Source: JANXQG01 sp963780045 (GTDB lineage: Bacteria; Planctomycetota; Planctomycetia; Pirellulales; Thermoguttaceae). From it: a stretch of DNA of 64,000 bases. This document shows, piece after piece, positions 40,153 to 48,924 of this stretch. The notes under the pieces were generated by a model. That model was not told the origin of the DNA. It saw only the letters and a list, made by a program, of their open reading frames with translations, and made no database searches. The stretch covers positions 2,170,001-2,234,000 of the forward strand of contig CAVZZZ010000001.1 in assembly GCA_963780045.1 (NCBI GenBank). The letters are read 5' to 3'. The position numbers and the translations under genes were made by a program. Positions within the stretch are counted from its first letter, which is position 1, and every line of letters starts with the position of its first letter.

Positions 40153-41495
40153 ATGACAAACAGTTCCAATACCAGAATTTGCGCCTTTGTGGCTTTGCGG
40201 CTTTGCGTGAGAACACTGGCGTGCGTATATGCGAATTGTTCGCGACGCAAAGGCGCAAAGACGCAAAGGCGCAAAGAAAAGGCTGGTAGGAGCACCGGCG
40301 CATTCGGATTGTTTTGTACGTTAGCGCTTTTGACGTCATTCGACACGTGTTTGAAGTGTGTAGCAATGGCGGAATCGCCCCTTGCGGTGCCCGTGGACGG
40401 CGAGCCGTTCCAGGGCAAGCTAATAAGCATTGACTTGCGTGGAAAGCTTGTATTCTCGCTCGACGGCAAGACGCGCGTGCTCGCCGCGGAAGACCTGATC
40501 GCCTGGGGTCACCCGGCCGAGCTGCGCAAGGGGCCGATCGTCGTCCTGGCTGACGGCGGGCGGCTGGCCGCGGCCGTGACAGGCGCGGACAAGACCCGCC
40601 TTTCGGTTGTCTCCTCGTGGCTGGGACCGCTGAACCTGCCGCTGGATTCGCTCGCCGGCATCATCTTCCGCGCGCCGCCCGGCCGCAAGAGCTCGACGCC
40701 ATGCTGGATCGCATTGCCGCTGGTCGCGGCCGAGTCGATCGGCTGCTGTTGGACAACGGAGACGAAGTTGCCGGGCTGATCGAGACGCTCGCGAGCGAGA
40801 GCATTTCGATCAAGGGCGATCTGGGACGGGTCGAAGTGCCCGTGCGGCGCGCCGTGGCCGTGATTTTCAACCCGGCAATGCGGCAGCCGCCTGCGGCGCG
40901 GCCGGGGACGAGTTGGATCGGGCTGGGCGACGGCACACGGCTTCTGGCTGCCGCCGTCGAGCTTCACGGCGATGCACTGGGGTTCACGGCGGTCGCCGGG
41001 GACAAGTGGAACGCCGCGGCCGCGGACGTCATCTTTCTCATGCCGCAGTCCGCCCGCGCCGTCTTCCTCTCCGACCTCCGGCCGGACGAGTACCGCTTCG
41101 TGCCGTATCTCGACATGAAGTGGCCTTATAGCCCCGACCGCAACGTGACGGGCGGGCAGTTGCGCTGCGGCGGCCGGCTCTACATGAAGGGCATCGGCGT
41201 CCACAGCGCGGCGCGGCTGAGCTACAAGCTCGATCGCCCCTGGACTCGCTTCCAGAGCGAGATCGGCATCGACGACTCGACGGCTGGCCGCGGCAGCGCG
41301 GGCTTTCGCGTCTTTGTCGACGGCAAGCTCAGGTTTTCAGTTCCGGCCGTCCGCGGCGGCGCGCCGCCGCAGGCCGTTTCGGTCGATCTGACCGGCGCAA
41401 AACTGTTGGACCTGGTCGTCGATTTCGGCGAAGCGGGCGACTTGATGGATCATGCCGATTGGCTCAACGCGCGCCTGATCAAATCGGACAAATGA
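40153..41495 (+). CDS. NPCBM-domain exported protein (frameshifted)
   Basis: ATG 40153 begins 7 bases after the previous gene; the first 40 codons include a dispersed repeat, so ATG 40366 (MAESPLAVPVDGEPF) is a possible alternative. A missing base near 40685 joins LDSLAGIIFRAPPG to ELDAMLDRIAAGRGRVDRLL. The C-terminal half is a novel putative carbohydrate-binding (NPCBM) domain: LYMKGIGVHSAARLSYKLDR, FQSEIGIDDSTAGRGSAGFR and LLDLVVDFGEAGDLMDHADW. Such domains bind glycans. It is probably exported and belongs to the same transcription unit as the barrel protein. Confidence 0.82.
40178..40282. repeat. Dispersed CGCAAAGGCG palindromic element, copy 2 (inside CDS)
   Basis: The left arm TTTGCGCCTTTGTGGCTTTG (from 40178) and right arm ACGCAAAGGCGCAAAGACGC (from 40245) are inverted copies of the unit seen at 7627-7688. 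The element is open in the frame of the NPCBM gene and would encode ICAFVALRLCV and RRKGAKTQRRKEK if translation begins at 40153. Confidence 0.7.
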
Positions 41496-41583
41496 CAGAA
41501 ACATTATTGACAGAAGAATAGCGTTCTCAGCTTCTCAGCTCGAACAGCATATTTATGTCATTCATTTTTCTGTCAATCTATGG
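41492..41583. repeat. TTGACAGAA/TTCTGTCAA inverted repeat between convergent genes
   Basis: ATGACAGAAACATTATTGAC (41492 onwards) faces CATTCATTTTTCTGTCAATC (41559 onwards). It lies between the convergent NPCBM and apgM genes and may also act as a bidirectional terminator, although the stem is imperfect. Confidence 0.5.
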
Positions 41584-41596
41584 TGGTCTTCGCTCT

Positions 41597-42802
41597 TCAG
41601 GCCCCGTACTTCCCCAGCCTGTCTGCATGGGCCAGCAAGAGCGGCATGAGGTACATCGCCTGGAATTGCGCCAGGCCGCCCTTGAGACACTCGCTCTCGC
41701 CGAATGCCTGGCAGTGGTCCGGCCGCACGTTCTGCCCCGCGATCAGCACCGGCACGGGATGCCAACTGTGGCTTTTCATTTTCGCCGGCGTGCTGTGGTC
41801 GCCGGTAACCGCCAGCACCGTCGGCCGCAGTGCCGTCACGCGGGGCACGATGGAATCGAACTGCTCGATCATCTTCGCCTTCTCGGCGAAGTTGCCGTCC
41901 TCGCCGCGGCTGTCAGTGTACTTGAAGTGGAGGAAGAAGAAGTCGTAATTGTTCCACTCCTGGGCCAGCACTTCCACCTCTTCGTTCAGCGTCACCGGCT
42001 GGCCGACCAGCTCCATGCCGACGAGTTGGGCCAGCCCCTTGTACATCGGATAGACGGCGATTGCCGCCGCCCGGAGGCCGTAGACTTCTTCGTAGCTCGG
42101 CAATGCGGGCGCATTAGCAAAGCCGCGCATCGTCAGTCCGTTGGCCTTGGGCTGCCCTGCCAGCAGCTTTTGGGCCTGCGCGATGAACTGTTTGGCGACC
42201 TCGGCGGTTCGCCGGCTCGCGTCGTCGTGCGGCTGGGGTGCAAGCGGCGGCACGCCCGTCTTTTGCGGGTCGGTATCGGCTACGTTTCCGCCCAGTCCGT
42301 CGCCGCGGAAAATGACGCAGAAACGGTGCTCCTTGACCGGCTCGACGAAAACTTCGATGCCGGGAATCTTAATCGCGCGAAGCTTGATTGCCAGCGGCCC
42401 GCTCTCCTCGCTCGCGATGCGTCCGGCGCGGCGGTCGGCGATGTTGCCCGATGCGTCCAGCGTGACGAAGTTGCAACGCGCGGCTACGTCTTTGGCCGTG
42501 AGCTTGAAGCCGACGCCCGTCGCTTCCAGCGCCCCGCGGCCGATCGGCCATTTCAGCGGGTCATAGCCAAACAGCCCCAAATGCCCTGGCCCGCTGCCGG
42601 GTGTGATCCCGGGCAGAATGGGAATGGAGAGTCCCAGCGTGCCCGCCTTAGCTAGCGCGTCGAGGTGGGGCGTCTTGGCCGACTCCAACTCGGTCAATCC
42701 ACCCGGCTCCATCGGCAGCCCGCCCAGCCCATCGGCCACCAACAGCACGATTTTGGAGTTGTTCTGGACTTTCAGTTCGCGGACCAATTGCTGGATTTCC
42801 AT
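41597..42802 (-). CDS. apgM: 2,3-bisphosphoglycerate-independent phosphoglycerate mutase, archaeal type
   Basis: The 401-residue, intact protein belongs to the alkaline-phosphatase-like iPGM family of archaeal type. The N-terminal metal site VLLVADGLGGLP, TPHLDALAKAGTLGL, the phosphate-carrying region PGSGPGHLGLFGYDP and GRGALEATGVGF are present, and TGDHSTPAKMKSHSWHPVP near the C-terminus completes the metal site. It interconverts 3- and 2-phosphoglycerate in glycolysis in the cytosol using Mn/Zn-type ions. It starts 96 bases after the ABC ATPase gene. Confidence 0.95.
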   Translation of the reverse strand: MEIQQLVRELKVQNNSKIVLLVADGLGGLPMEPGGLTELESAKTPHLDALAKAGTLGLSIPILPGITPGSGPGHLGLFGYDPLKWPIGRGALEATGVGFKLTAKDVAARCNFVTLDASGNIADRRAGRIASEESGPLAIKLRAIKIPGIEVFVEPVKEHRFCVIFRGDGLGGNVADTDPQKTGVPPLAPQPHDDASRRTAEVAKQFIAQAQKLLAGQPKANGLTMRGFANAPALPSYEEVYGLRAAAIAVYPMYKGLAQLVGMELVGQPVTLNEEVEVLAQEWNNYDFFFLHFKYTDSRGEDGNFAEKAKMIEQFDSIVPRVTALRPTVLAVTGDHSTPAKMKSHSWHPVPVLIAGQNVRPDHCQAFGESECLKGGLAQFQAMYLMPLLLAHADRLGKYGA

Positions 42803-42898
42803 TGCGGGGTTCCTGTGGAAGCTCGTGAGCAGGAATTCAATGCTCCCATTGAAGCGAAAACCGCTGCGAATTCAAGTGGTGTTGCCGAACGCGCGACA

Positions 42899-43840
42899 TT
42901 ACGCCGTTATCCCCTTCGTCAGCGCCATGAATGCCGTCTCCAGGTTGATCTCGTCCTCCTTGAAGAGCGTCAGTTTCAGTCCCGATTGGACCAGGAGCGT
43001 CGGCAGCTCGCTGTAGTCGGTTGTGCCTTCACAGAGCGTGACGAGCAAGTGCCCGGCGCCGTCCGCGGTCTTTCCGTCCTCGATCGACGCCACCAGCTTG
43101 CTCCGCTGGAGCACCGCCGCGGCCGCGGCACGGTCGCCATGCACGCCGATTTGCAGCAGGGTTCGCGGGCGGACGAGGCGCATCAGCTCGGCCATGTCGC
43201 CGTTGAAGATCATCTGGCCGCGCTCGATCATGCCCACCTTGTTGCAGACGTCGGAAAGCTCCGGCAGGATGTGGCTGGAAACCATGATCGTCTTGCCGGT
43301 CTTGCGGAGCTCCTTCAGCAGGTTGCGAAACTCGATCCGCGCCCGCGGGTCCAGCCCGCTGGCCGGCTCGTCCAGGATCAGCACCTTGGGGTCGTGCATG
43401 AGCACACGAGCCAAGCCCAAGCGCTGCGTCTGGCCGCGAGAAAGGCTCGTCACCAGGGCCTCGCGCTTGAAGGCCAGATCGACCAGGTCCAGCACGTCGC
43501 TGCAAATCTTCTTCCGCGCGGGGCCCTTGATGCGGTAGGCGGCGGCGAAGAACTCCAGGTACTCGATGACCTTCATGTCGTCGTAGACGCCGAAGAAGTC
43601 GGGCATGAAGCCGATGATCCGCCGGATTTCCTTGGGCTGAGTATAGATGGAATAGCCGCAGACGCTGGCCTCGCCCCAGGTGGGCTGCAAGAGCGTGGCC
43701 AGGATGCGCATGGTCGTCGTCTTGCCCGAGCCGTTGGGGCCGATGAAGCCGAACAGGTCGCCCTCGTCGAGGTCCAGCGTGAGGTCCTTCAGGGCGTAGA
43801 AGTCGCCGTAGGCTTTGGTAAGGTCGCGGGTTTGGAGCAT
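42899..43840 (-). CDS. ABC transporter ATP-binding protein
   Basis: The 313-residue, intact protein has Walker A GPNGSGKTTTM (residues about 34-44), signature LSRGQTQRLGLARVL, Walker B VLILDEPASGLDPRARIE and a switch histidine in MVSSHILPELS. The C-terminal extension is typical of CcmA/DrrA-type ATPases. Its start follows the large membrane protein by 6 bases. The matching ABC-2 permease is not seen in the window. Confidence 0.92.
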   Translation of the reverse strand: MLQTRDLTKAYGDFYALKDLTLDLDEGDLFGFIGPNGSGKTTTMRILATLLQPTWGEASVCGYSIYTQPKEIRRIIGFMPDFFGVYDDMKVIEYLEFFAAAYRIKGPARKKICSDVLDLVDLAFKREALVTSLSRGQTQRLGLARVLMHDPKVLILDEPASGLDPRARIEFRNLLKELRKTGKTIMVSSHILPELSDVCNKVGMIERGQMIFNGDMAELMRLVRPRTLLQIGVHGDRAAAAAVLQRSKLVASIEDGKTADGAGHLLVTLCEGTTDYSELPTLLVQSGLKLTLFKEDEINLETAFMALTKGITA

Positions 43841-43846
43841 AGTTTA

Positions 43847-46081
43847 TTACTCGCGGCCTTTGCCCACGGGCGCGATGAAGCGGTAGACGATCGTCTGCTC
43901 GTCCAACGGCCCGACGAGCGGCTTCTCATCGCGGAGCACTTCCGCGCCGGCAAAAGCTTCTTCGTGCGGCGGCATGGCCACGAGCACGGCGCGGTGCGTG
44001 CGGAAGACGCCGCTGAGATCGGTGTAGCCCTGGTAATCGTTGGCCAGGCCGGTCCGCTTGCGCCCGCCGGCGGAGTCGTAGAACAACATCGCCCGCAGCA
44101 CGTAGGCCGCGTCGCGGCTGGCGGCGTCGTAAGGTTTTTTTTCCGCTTGGCCCCCCTGCCCTGGGCCGTCTTCAAGCGACTCGCTGCTCATGAACGTGTT
44201 AAGGCTTACCCGCCGGGTGGCTGAGTTGATGTTGATCGTCTGGCCGGGAAGGAGCGTGCCCAGCACGTAGGCCCAGTCCTCGTAAGCGAGGTAGGCATGG
44301 GAAAGCGTTACGCCCTTGCCGTTGCGCGTCAGGTGGTTTGTGATCGTGCCTGTCGGTTGGCGGTTCTCTTCCTGCAGGGCGATATCCAGGCCCTGATCGG
44401 CGGCGCGGCCGAGCCAGCGATAGACGAAATTCTTGCACGACCAGATCTGGATCGGCACGCCGCGGGCGGAGTCCATCGCCGGCGGCGTCTCATAGCTTGC
44501 ACCGCCCAGGGGATCGGCGTTTTGCATGTCGCGATTGTAGAGGCCATTGAAGCCGTCGCCCGCCTTGCCGAACCATGCCAACGACGGAATTAGATTCGCG
44601 GGTTTTCCGCCGTCGGGCAAGTGCGGTCGCAGCGAAAGATCGAACGTCTCCGCGCGGGGACTGAAAACGCTGAACCAACACGTGCCGCGGGCAGTCCCGT
44701 CGGCTGCGATGTCGATGAGGTCCACCTGATTAACGCGCGTCACGTCGCGCTTGAGCCACGACGAGATCCAAGGACCGGCCGCGACGAACACGACCACGAC
44801 GGCCGCGAACGTCATCCACGTCCAGACCATGCCGCGCCGCAACCGGCGAAGGAGAAAGTAGTCGCCGGGACCGATCAGCAGGATGTAAACCAACCCCAGC
44901 GTGGCCACGGCGAAAAACGGGACCAACCGCACGCCGCGAAAAAGCTCCAGCGCACTGCGCAGTTGCCCGGCCAGGTCGTTGTAGCCAAAGCTCTCCGCGG
45001 CGGCCACTTCCGTCTCGGGCTCGCCGGCGGACAGGCCGAGAAAGGGGGCCAGCATCAGCGGCCGATCGCTCCAGTCTCTTAGCGATGGCCCGTCGAGATC
45101 GACGGCCACGAAGACGACCTGCCCCAGGCCGCGGGCCGCGCGGACCACCAGTGGAAGGTCGGCCTCGGGTGTCTCGACATTGCCCTGAACAACCGCAAGC
45201 CGGGCGGCCGGGATATCGACTTTTTCGCCCGGCTTTTGGATGCGGTTGTGTTCGCCGCCCAACTTTTCCAGGTCCCGCAGCGCGTCGTCGTGAAGATGGC
45301 GAATGCGATCGTATCGGCCCGGCACGAACCGCGCCAACGGCGACTTTTTGCCCAGCGCCGCATCGGCGTTACCGCCCGCGCAAAGCAAGAGCGTTCCGCC
45401 CGCATGGACCCACTGGTCGAGGGCTTCGATCCGGGCAGGCTGTGCGGCGATCTGAGCGAGGAAATCGGGCCGACCGGTGCAAAGAATGACGCAATCGACG
45501 CCTTCGTAGCCTTGCCATTTCGTCGGCAGATCGGCGAAATTGTCCACCGCGGCGAGAACGTTTCGCGGCGACTTGCCCTCGGAGTTCGGCAAGGCGTTTT
45601 CCATGCTGCCCGGCGCCGCGCCCACGGAGATTACCAGCCGCCGGCCGGGACCGAGCGCGTCGGGAATCTGCCCGGCGGCGGGTGACGGCGCGGAAACGAT
45701 TGTCTTTTCGATCCGGATCGTTTTGCCCTCGCGCAATTCCAGCGCGAGCGAACCGGTTTCGCGGCCGAAGCGGACGAGCAGCGGGACCGTTGTTTCCTGC
45801 CCGGGAAGAACATGGCAAGGTTCGGACTCGAACGTGCAGTTCACGCCGTCGCTATCGGGCAGTGTCGCGCGGATGCGGAAGTCGATCGAGCTTTGGCCGC
45901 CGCGGACGGTCACATTCAGCGGAGTCCAGAGTCCGACCTTGTAGCGCCCGGCGAAGCCTGCGCGTACGGAAGTAATCTCCGGGCCGGTCGCCGCTTCGGA
46001 TCGTGCGCCTCCGAGGTAGATCGCCAGCGCGGCGAGAGCGAGCGGCAATTTGGAGTGCGGCGATTCATCGCCGCTTTTCAT
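43847..46081 (-). CDS. Large exported membrane protein paired with an ABC ATPase
   Basis: The protein has about 744 residues from ATG 46081 (MKSGDESPHSKLPLALAALA). A signal segment (LPLALAALAIYLGGARSEAA) leads to a periplasmic N-terminal half with beta domains and an amidotransferase-like segment (YEGVDCVILCTGRPDFLAQI, WVHAGGTLLLCAGGNA). Two helices follow (LVPFFAVATLGLVYILLIGP and WMTFAAVVVVFVAAGPWISS, separated by GDYFLLRRLRRG), then a C-terminal domain. Planctomycete relatives with the DYFLLRRL motif are encoded with ABC transporters, probably as GldG-like partners. Its first codons lie in a dispersed repeat; starts at 46102 or 46138 are possible. Confidence 0.75.
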   Translation of the reverse strand: MKSGDESPHSKLPLALAALAIYLGGARSEAATGPEITSVRAGFAGRYKVGLWTPLNVTVRGGQSSIDFRIRATLPDSDGVNCTFESEPCHVLPGQETTVPLLVRFGRETGSLALELREGKTIRIEKTIVSAPSPAAGQIPDALGPGRRLVISVGAAPGSMENALPNSEGKSPRNVLAAVDNFADLPTKWQGYEGVDCVILCTGRPDFLAQIAAQPARIEALDQWVHAGGTLLLCAGGNADAALGKKSPLARFVPGRYDRIRHLHDDALRDLEKLGGEHNRIQKPGEKVDIPAARLAVVQGNVETPEADLPLVVRAARGLGQVVFVAVDLDGPSLRDWSDRPLMLAPFLGLSAGEPETEVAAAESFGYNDLAGQLRSALELFRGVRLVPFFAVATLGLVYILLIGPGDYFLLRRLRRGMVWTWMTFAAVVVVFVAAGPWISSWLKRDVTRVNQVDLIDIAADGTARGTCWFSVFSPRAETFDLSLRPHLPDGGKPANLIPSLAWFGKAGDGFNGLYNRDMQNADPLGGASYETPPAMDSARGVPIQIWSCKNFVYRWLGRAADQGLDIALQEENRQPTGTITNHLTRNGKGVTLSHAYLAYEDWAYVLGTLLPGQTININSATRRVSLNTFMSSESLEDGPGQGGQAEKKPYDAASRDAAYVLRAMLFYDSAGGRKRTGLANDYQGYTDLSGVFRTHRAVLVAMPPHEEAFAGAEVLRDEKPLVGPLDEQTIVYRFIAPVGKGRE

Positions 46082-46144
46082 TCGTTTACCCGCCGCCGGC
46101 ATGCAACCACATAGAAAAACGGCGATGAATCGCCGCACTCCAAA
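46049..46144. repeat. TTTGGAGTGCG-bounded element, copy 2
   Basis: TTTGGAGTGCG at 46049-46059 and CGCACTCCAAA at 46134-46144 are exact inverted ends. Adjacent to each is a hairpin GGCGAT-TC-ATCGCC. The element is read as the N-terminus of the large membrane protein (MKSGDESPHSK) and ends right at the stop codon of the MazG-like gene. Copy 1 is at 16657-16804. Confidence 0.85.
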
Positions 46145-46474
46145 TCACGGTTTTTCCGCATCGGGACAACTGCATGCAATCCGTCCGCATCCTGGGCAGC
46201 CCGCGCCGTACTTCTGCAGAACGGCCTGGGTCAGATCGACGCCCGCGACGTTGGCGATCGTCGTCAGCCAGGCGAGCACGTCGGCGAACTCGCCAACACG
46301 CTCCTCGTGGGTCCCGCCGCGCAGGGCGGTCGCCAATTCGCCGATCTCCTCCATGAGCCACATGAAAGTACCCTCGACGCCGCGGGCAACGTCCTTTTCA
46401 TGGTACATGCGGCGGATGAGCTGCTGGAAATCGTCGAGTGAAACTTGGCTTGGGGAAGAAGCGGATTCGGTCAT
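46145..46474 (-). CDS. MazG-like nucleotide pyrophosphohydrolase with Cys-rich tail
   Basis: The protein has 109 residues from ATG 46474, which overlaps the Uma2 stop by 4 bases (ATGA); a longer frame to 46501 is less likely. MWLMEEIGELATALRG supplies ExxE and GEFADVLAWLTTI supplies ExxD, the magnesium-binding pattern of all-alpha NTP pyrophosphatases. The tail CPGCGRIACSCPDAEK adds a CxxC and a CxC, possibly a metal knuckle. Such enzymes hydrolyse non-canonical or excess NTPs. Confidence 0.85.
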   Translation of the reverse strand: MTESASSPSQVSLDDFQQLIRRMYHEKDVARGVEGTFMWLMEEIGELATALRGGTHEERVGEFADVLAWLTTIANVAGVDLTQAVLQKYGAGCPGCGRIACSCPDAEKP

Positions 46475-47088
46475 AGCGGTCGTGGAATCAGTCTTGGCCA
46501 TTGATCGTTTGTAAAGTCAACCCCTTGATAGACGGCCGCCAACGGCAGTTGGGCGCCGATTGCGTCCAACGGAAGCGCCTGTTCCATGCCTTCATACTCT
46601 CGCAGACTCCAGCTTCCGTCCGGCTGCCGCACGTGCATTTCGACGCGGGCCTCGTCCTGGGACACAAGGAATGTGACCTTGAGGGTCTCAATGCGTCGAT
46701 AATGGACCGACTTCGTGCCGCGATCGTATTGCTCGGTGGTCGGCGAAAGGACCTCGGCGAGCACGCTCGGATTCACATAGGTTTGCCGCGTCGGATCGTC
46801 GGGATCGAGTTCGCGCTGGCCGCGGTAGATTGAGACATCCGGATAAGTGCGTAAACCGGTCGCCTTGACCTTGAGCTTCAAATCGGAACCGAAAGGTACG
46901 CACGGTGTTCCTTGGAGCTTGTTCACGAGATGGGCAAGGATATTCGCGCAGATTTGGGCGTGGCGGGCGCTGCCGCCTGCCACTGCGAATATCTCGCCGT
47001 CGCAGAACTCGCTGCGGTGGTCGGCCTGCACCTCGAGCCGGTAGTATTCGTCGGGCGTGTAACGGCGGGTTTGCCGGGCGTAGGACAT
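46471..47088 (-). CDS. Uma2-family putative restriction-endonuclease-fold protein
   Basis: The 205-residue, intact protein starts with YTPDEYYRLEVQADHRSEFC and DGEIFAVAGGS. The core TYPDVSIYRG and LAEVLSPTTEQYDRGTK carries the Asp and Glu of the PD-(D/E)xK-like Uma2 fold; the usual ExK lysine is not obvious. Uma2 (DUF820) genes are numerous in cyanobacteria and planctomycetes, and their role is not settled. It is 66 bases downstream of the ExbD-like gene and may belong to that operon's read-through. Confidence 0.88.
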   Translation of the reverse strand: MSYARQTRRYTPDEYYRLEVQADHRSEFCDGEIFAVAGGSARHAQICANILAHLVNKLQGTPCVPFGSDLKLKVKATGLRTYPDVSIYRGQRELDPDDPTRQTYVNPSVLAEVLSPTTEQYDRGTKSVHYRRIETLKVTFLVSQDEARVEMHVRQPDGSWSLREYEGMEQALPLDAIGAQLPLAAVYQGVDFTNDQWPRLIPRPL

Positions 47089-47154
47089 GAGTTTATTTTA
47101 CCGTCACCTCTCCAGCCTTTCCAGCAGTGCCCATGCGCCAGGACATGGCGCGTT

Positions 47155-47655
47155 TCATTGCGCTGCCTTGAGCCGCGGCAGAAAGTTGACCCGATCGACC
47201 AGCGGAAGCATTGTCCGCCCGTCGTGGGCAAGGCAGCTAGAAATCGCCGCGATCGTCCGCTGAGTATCTTCATATCGCAGATTGCCGTCGCAGTCCAGCT
47301 CCGCCTCGATGGTGGCGTCCTTCGCGGAACCGCGAAAGGCTTTGATCTGTTCTCGCAACTCGGCCGCATTTTGTACGGCGTGGCCGTTGAACGAGATTGC
47401 GGCTAGATGGCCCGCGGCGTCGGCGCGAAGCGTCACGCGGACCGCGGGAAGCTGATGGAAGTCGGGTTGGCCGTTCATTTGCGGCGCATCGTCCGCGGCG
47501 GATTCCTCCTTCGCTGGTTCGAATCGCCAGCCCGAAAGGACCAAGGCTGCGACCACCCCGCCCACCGTCAACGTCGGCAACATTCGGCCTGTCAAGGATG
47601 GCGAGCGGCCAGCGGAAGTGCGGGTCCACCAATTACGGCTTGTCGAGAACTTCAT
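47155..47655 (-). CDS. ExbD/TolR-like protein 2
   Basis: The protein has 166 residues from ATG 47655. One N-terminal helix (LPTLTVGGVVAALVLSGW) is followed by a periplasmic domain with VRVTLRADAAGHLAAISFNG, LREQIKAFRGSAKDATIEAE and LAHDGRTMLPLVDRVNFLP, the beta-alpha layout of ExbD/TolR domains. The Asp normally found in the ExbD helix is not visible, so it may assist rather than conduct protons. It starts 8 bases after the first ExbD-like gene. Confidence 0.65.
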   Translation of the reverse strand: MKFSTSRNWWTRTSAGRSPSLTGRMLPTLTVGGVVAALVLSGWRFEPAKEESAADDAPQMNGQPDFHQLPAVRVTLRADAAGHLAAISFNGHAVQNAAELREQIKAFRGSAKDATIEAELDCDGNLRYEDTQRTIAAISSCLAHDGRTMLPLVDRVNFLPRLKAAQ

Positions 47656-47663
47656 GGCTTTGT

Positions 47664-48080
47664 TCAGTTTAGCACGAACCGCTCGAAACCGGCCTGCCGG
47701 GCCTCGGCGATCCGTTGCTGGACCAGCGCGGTCGGCGCATCGGGATCGGCATGAACAGCCACCGTCGCCTGCGCCGGCCGGAAGCCCAGGAGCCGCACGG
47801 CAGCCGCCTCGCGCAGCCAGTCGGCAACCCGGTCGGCATCGCTCACGGATTGGCCTGCGACCGTCAGCTCGCCCGCGCGCGAAATCCGCACGGATACAAC
47901 CGGCGACTCGGGCGCGGCGGCCGGGCGAGCCCAATAGGCGGGCAGCCGGACCGTCTCCTCTGCGCGGTATGCAGAAGAGCAAAACAGAACAATGGCTATC
48001 ACTGCGGGAACCAGCGCAACGCCCAGCAGCGGCGGGACGGCAGTCGCGTGTGCGGCAACGTTGTGCGAGGCGAATCGCAT
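47664..48080 (-). CDS. ExbD/TolR-like protein 1
   Basis: The protein has 138 residues from ATG 48080, with GGAGG nine bases upstream (TTG 48089 is less likely). A transmembrane helix (VPPLLGVALVPAVIAIVLFC) is followed by VSVRISRAGELTVAGQSVSD and VHADPDAPTALVQQRIAEAR, the periplasmic ExbD fold. With the ExbB homologue immediately upstream it should form a proton-driven motor in the inner membrane. The helix lacks the usual Asp, which is unusual for a proton channel. Confidence 0.72.
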   Translation of the reverse strand: MRFASHNVAAHATAVPPLLGVALVPAVIAIVLFCSSAYRAEETVRLPAYWARPAAAPESPVVSVRISRAGELTVAGQSVSDADRVADWLREAAAVRLLGFRPAQATVAVHADPDAPTALVQQRIAEARQAGFERFVLN

Positions 48081-48095
48081 GAATGTCAACCTCCC

Positions 48096-48903
48096 TTACG
48101 ATCGGCTCGCTGCGGCAAACCTCTCCGCAAACCGCTCCGCCAGGATGCCCGCTTCGGCCAGGAGGCGGTCCATTCGCGCGAGCACGATCTGATGACAAAC
48201 GACGGCCACGATAGCGATCCAAAGGCCGACGGCCGTTGCGACCAGTGCCATGCCGATGCCTCCGGCAATGTCGATGGGCCGCGGTGTGGACCCTTGGCGG
48301 ACAATCGCTTCGAAGGCCGCGATCAGGCCGTAGATCGTGCCCAGCAGCCCGAAAAGCGGCGCCAACTGCACGACTAGCCAGACATAGCCCAGCCGCGCGT
48401 GCAGCTTGATGCTCTCAAGCGAGCCGAATTCTTGCATGGCGGCGACTGCCTTGGCAAGCGATTCCTTTGTATTTCCGCCGGCCATCAGTAGGGGCAGTCC
48501 GGCTGCCAACACGCGGGCCAGGAAAGAGCGATCGCCGCCGACCAGGTCGCAGGCGTCGCGAATTCGGTCGTCGCCTAGCCGCGACTCCAGTCCTTGCACC
48601 AGGCCCAAAGGCGCGATGCTGTCGCGGCGGACCGCCAGGACGTTCACCGCCATCAGCGCGACCAGCGCAAGCGTGAGCACCAGGAAGACCAGTGTGAAAG
48701 TCGTACCGAGCGAACGATGAAGCCAGCCCAACAGGCTTTTCTTGTTGTTCGGCGAGAGGATCGGCGGGGGGCCTGTTCGGCGCCGCGTCGGACTTCGCTG
48801 CGGCAGATGACGCAACCTGCGACGGTTCGAGCGCAGATACCCTGGCGGCCGGCGCCGCGGCGGTGAGTATCAGGAGCGCCGCGATCAGCTTCCTGGCATC
48901 CAT
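48096..48903 (-). CDS. MotA/TolQ/ExbB-family protein with signal peptide (one frame disruption)
   Basis: ATG 48903 gives a signal peptide (LIAALLILTAAAPAARVSAL) and a linker with PPADPLAEQQEK. After a frame change near 48780 the protein continues with a helix (TTFTLVFLVLTLALVALMAV). The ExbB core follows: VWLVVQLAPLFGLLGTIYGL and GIGMALVATAVGLWIAIVAV. ExbB pentamers with ExbD convert proton motive force into work on periplasmic or outer-membrane partners. The exported N-terminus is common in planctomycete ExbB-like proteins. Confidence 0.85.
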
Positions 48904-48924
48904 TGCCGCATTTTTCCCTGGCCT

